Shown here piece after piece: positions 16,429 to 17,315 of a stretch of 17,315 nt of DNA. A program made the position numbers and the translations under genes. The stretch spans positions 1-17,315 of the forward strand of contig SVMQ01000020.1 of NCBI GenBank assembly GCA_015067375.1. The letters are read 5' to 3'. The stretch comes from Oscillospiraceae bacterium. Its GTDB lineage: Bacteria; Bacillota; Clostridia; Oscillospirales; Ruminococcaceae. The notes under the pieces were generated by a model. The model had not been told where the DNA came from. It saw only the letters and a list, made by a program, of their open reading frames with translations, and searched no databases. Position 1 is the stretch's first letter; the number at the start of each line of letters is the position of its first letter.

Positions 16429-16468
16429 AAAAAGCGATCCTCCCGATTTTTTCGGGAGGATCATTTAT
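16427..16468. terminator. Bidirectional intrinsic terminator
   Basis: GATCCTCCCGA (16436-16446) pairs perfectly with TCGGGAGGATC (16452-16462) around five T. On the - strand the stem is followed by GC and then seven T, a very good terminator; on the + strand by ATTTATAT, a weaker tail. It separates the lipoprotein gene from the convergent unknown gene. The remaining 90 bp up to 16558 show no gene. Confidence 0.92.
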
Positions 16469-16558
16469 ATTACTTCGACGAGATATCGCAGATGTTATTC
16501 GTAAACTCAACTCCGCGGAAAATTTATACATTATAAAATAAGGAGAACTCTTCCAGCG

Positions 16559-17209
16559 TTATATACTACACTCGCCTATTACGCAAGGCATCCATATAAC
16601 GGGCTCACCCAAACCATCAACGCTTTCAGCGGCTTGTATCACTTCTATATAGTTATTATCAATAAGACCTATATCGTTCGCCCTTATATCGGAGAGTTCC
16701 TTGTGAAGAGAATTGCACAAAAAAGAATGAAAAATGCCATTCTCCCATCCTAAAATATCACACCCTATTTCTTTACCCCGCTTTGCGCTGGTGCTGAGTG
16801 GTGCATTGCTGTAACTTCCGCTTTGCGTTGTTATGCTGTTGAGTATATTGTAAAACTCGTTCGTTGTCGAAACAGACACCAACTTATATTTATCCTTATC
16901 CCCAAAGTAGCGTGTGTATATTCTTTTTGCATCTGCAAGGTCGTAAAATCTTCTGTCACTATCAAGCATTTTACTGTGCAACAATATACAAAAATCATTT
17001 GTCATGTCGATATAATGTTCTATAGTCAGCCCGAGTTTATTGCGATATTCTTCTTTTTCATCTCTCGTTCCGCTAAGCACGCTCCATTTTGGATGAAGCT
17101 CTCCTATACATTCACTGACAGACAACAATGTTTTATTCCATTCGCTCAAGTATTTCGGTGCATTTATTATTTCGCTGATATAATAACCAATAACTTTCAA
17201 TTCTTGCAT
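16559..17209 (-). CDS. Unrecognised cytoplasmic protein, lower-GC gene
   Basis: 216 residues from the ATG at 17209. This start is chosen because GGGAG lies upstream and the promoter at 17246-17274 is close; a longer frame to 17299 would begin upstream of that promoter. I do not recognise the family. There is no signal peptide or membrane segment. The N-terminal half (10-105) appears helical and charged; the C-terminal half has DILGWENGIFHSFLCNSLHKEL (split as DILGWENGIFHSF and LCNSLHKEL, 151-171) and ends in a Gly/Pro-containing segment WMPCVIGECSI with two cysteines. Base composition looks more AT-rich than guaB and yajC. This may mean recent acquisition, for example an immunity-type or defence-related orphan, but nothing proves it. 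Confidence 0.7.
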   Translation of the reverse strand: MQELKVIGYYISEIINAPKYLSEWNKTLLSVSECIGELHPKWSVLSGTRDEKEEYRNKLGLTIEHYIDMTNDFCILLHSKMLDSDRRFYDLADAKRIYTRYFGDKDKYKLVSVSTTNEFYNILNSITTQSGSYSNAPLSTSAKRGKEIGCDILGWENGIFHSFLCNSLHKELSDIRANDIGLIDNNYIEVIQAAESVDGLGEPVIWMPCVIGECSI

Positions 17210-17245
17210 TGTGGTATTTCTCCCTGTTTTGATAATTAACTTTAT

Positions 17246-17274
17246 ATTATACCACGGGATTTGCTTTACGTCAA
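17246..17274 (-). promoter_or_regulatory. Near-consensus sigma-A promoter of the unrecognised gene
   Basis: Read on the - strand: TTGACG (-35, 17269-17274), 17-bp spacer with TG just before the -10, consensus TATAAT (-10, 17246-17251). It lies 37 bp upstream of the start codon at 17209 and settles the choice of start. Confidence 0.85.
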
Positions 17275-17290
17275 TACATATTAATGAATT

Positions 17291-17314
17291 TCGCCGCACC
17301 TTTCAGTGCGGCGA
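17291..17314. terminator. GC-rich hairpin at the right edge, probable terminator of a gene outside
   Basis: TCGCCGCAC (17291-17299) pairs perfectly with GTGCGGCGA (17306-17314) around six bases. The sequence beyond is cut by the window, so a T tract cannot be checked on the + strand. On the - strand the following bases are AATTCATTAA, without a clear T run. Confidence 0.55.
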
Positions 17315-17315
17315 T

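Overview
The window reads as chromosomal DNA of a gut-type Clostridium relative, most likely Ruminococcus or a close Oscillospiraceae genus. This is inferred from codon choice, AGGAGG-type ribosome binding sites, TTGACA/TATAAT-type promoters, and a gene mix of lipoproteins, a GH26-type protein, YajC, a MecA-type adaptor and Rnf-type membrane subunits. No tRNA, rRNA, CRISPR array, transposase or phage gene was seen. Seventeen numbered features below are protein genes or probable genes counted by region; the rest are promoters, terminators and repeats.

Left block (1-7400, + strand). One tight gene series runs from the end of a TrkA-type potassium-channel regulator (cut by the window edge) into a 698-residue FtsA-like actin-fold ATPase with a long C-terminal extension of beta-grasp-like repeats. 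It continues with a lipoprotein that has a CBM35-like module and a GH26 fold lacking both catalytic glutamates, an SGNH/GDSL hydrolase lipoprotein, and a polytopic DUF6311-type (GT-C-like) membrane protein. The last three look like a cassette that makes or modifies a surface glycan. A perfect 17-bp stem terminator at 7354-7395 closes the series and also serves the converging gene.

Middle block (7400-13150). On the - strand lie an APH/choline-kinase-fold phosphotransferase, a structured ~190-bp repeat-like intergenic element, yajC, a membrane-anchored DUF4015-type TIM-barrel protein, and three overlapping genes whose products are clear homologues of RnfA, RnfE and RnfD. No RnfB, RnfC or RnfG gene is beside them. 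The homologues have lost three of the four cysteines that hold the RnfA/RnfE [2Fe-2S] cluster, and the RnfD flavin-threonine motif is changed. This redox-degenerate 'RnfDEA' set is the most unusual thing in the window. A MecA-like ClpC adaptor gene diverges from it.

Right block (13150-17315). Ribulose-phosphate 3-epimerase (- strand) and IMP dehydrogenase guaB (+ strand) diverge from a ~400-bp region. That region has a good promoter for each gene and, in the guaB leader, a hairpin followed by six T that could act as an attenuator. A small lipoprotein of unknown role follows guaB. After a bidirectional terminator comes a lower-GC, unrecognised 216-residue gene on the - strand with its own near-consensus promoter. 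A GC-rich hairpin sits at the right edge.

All family assignments rest on reading the sequence and recalled family motifs; no database search was possible.
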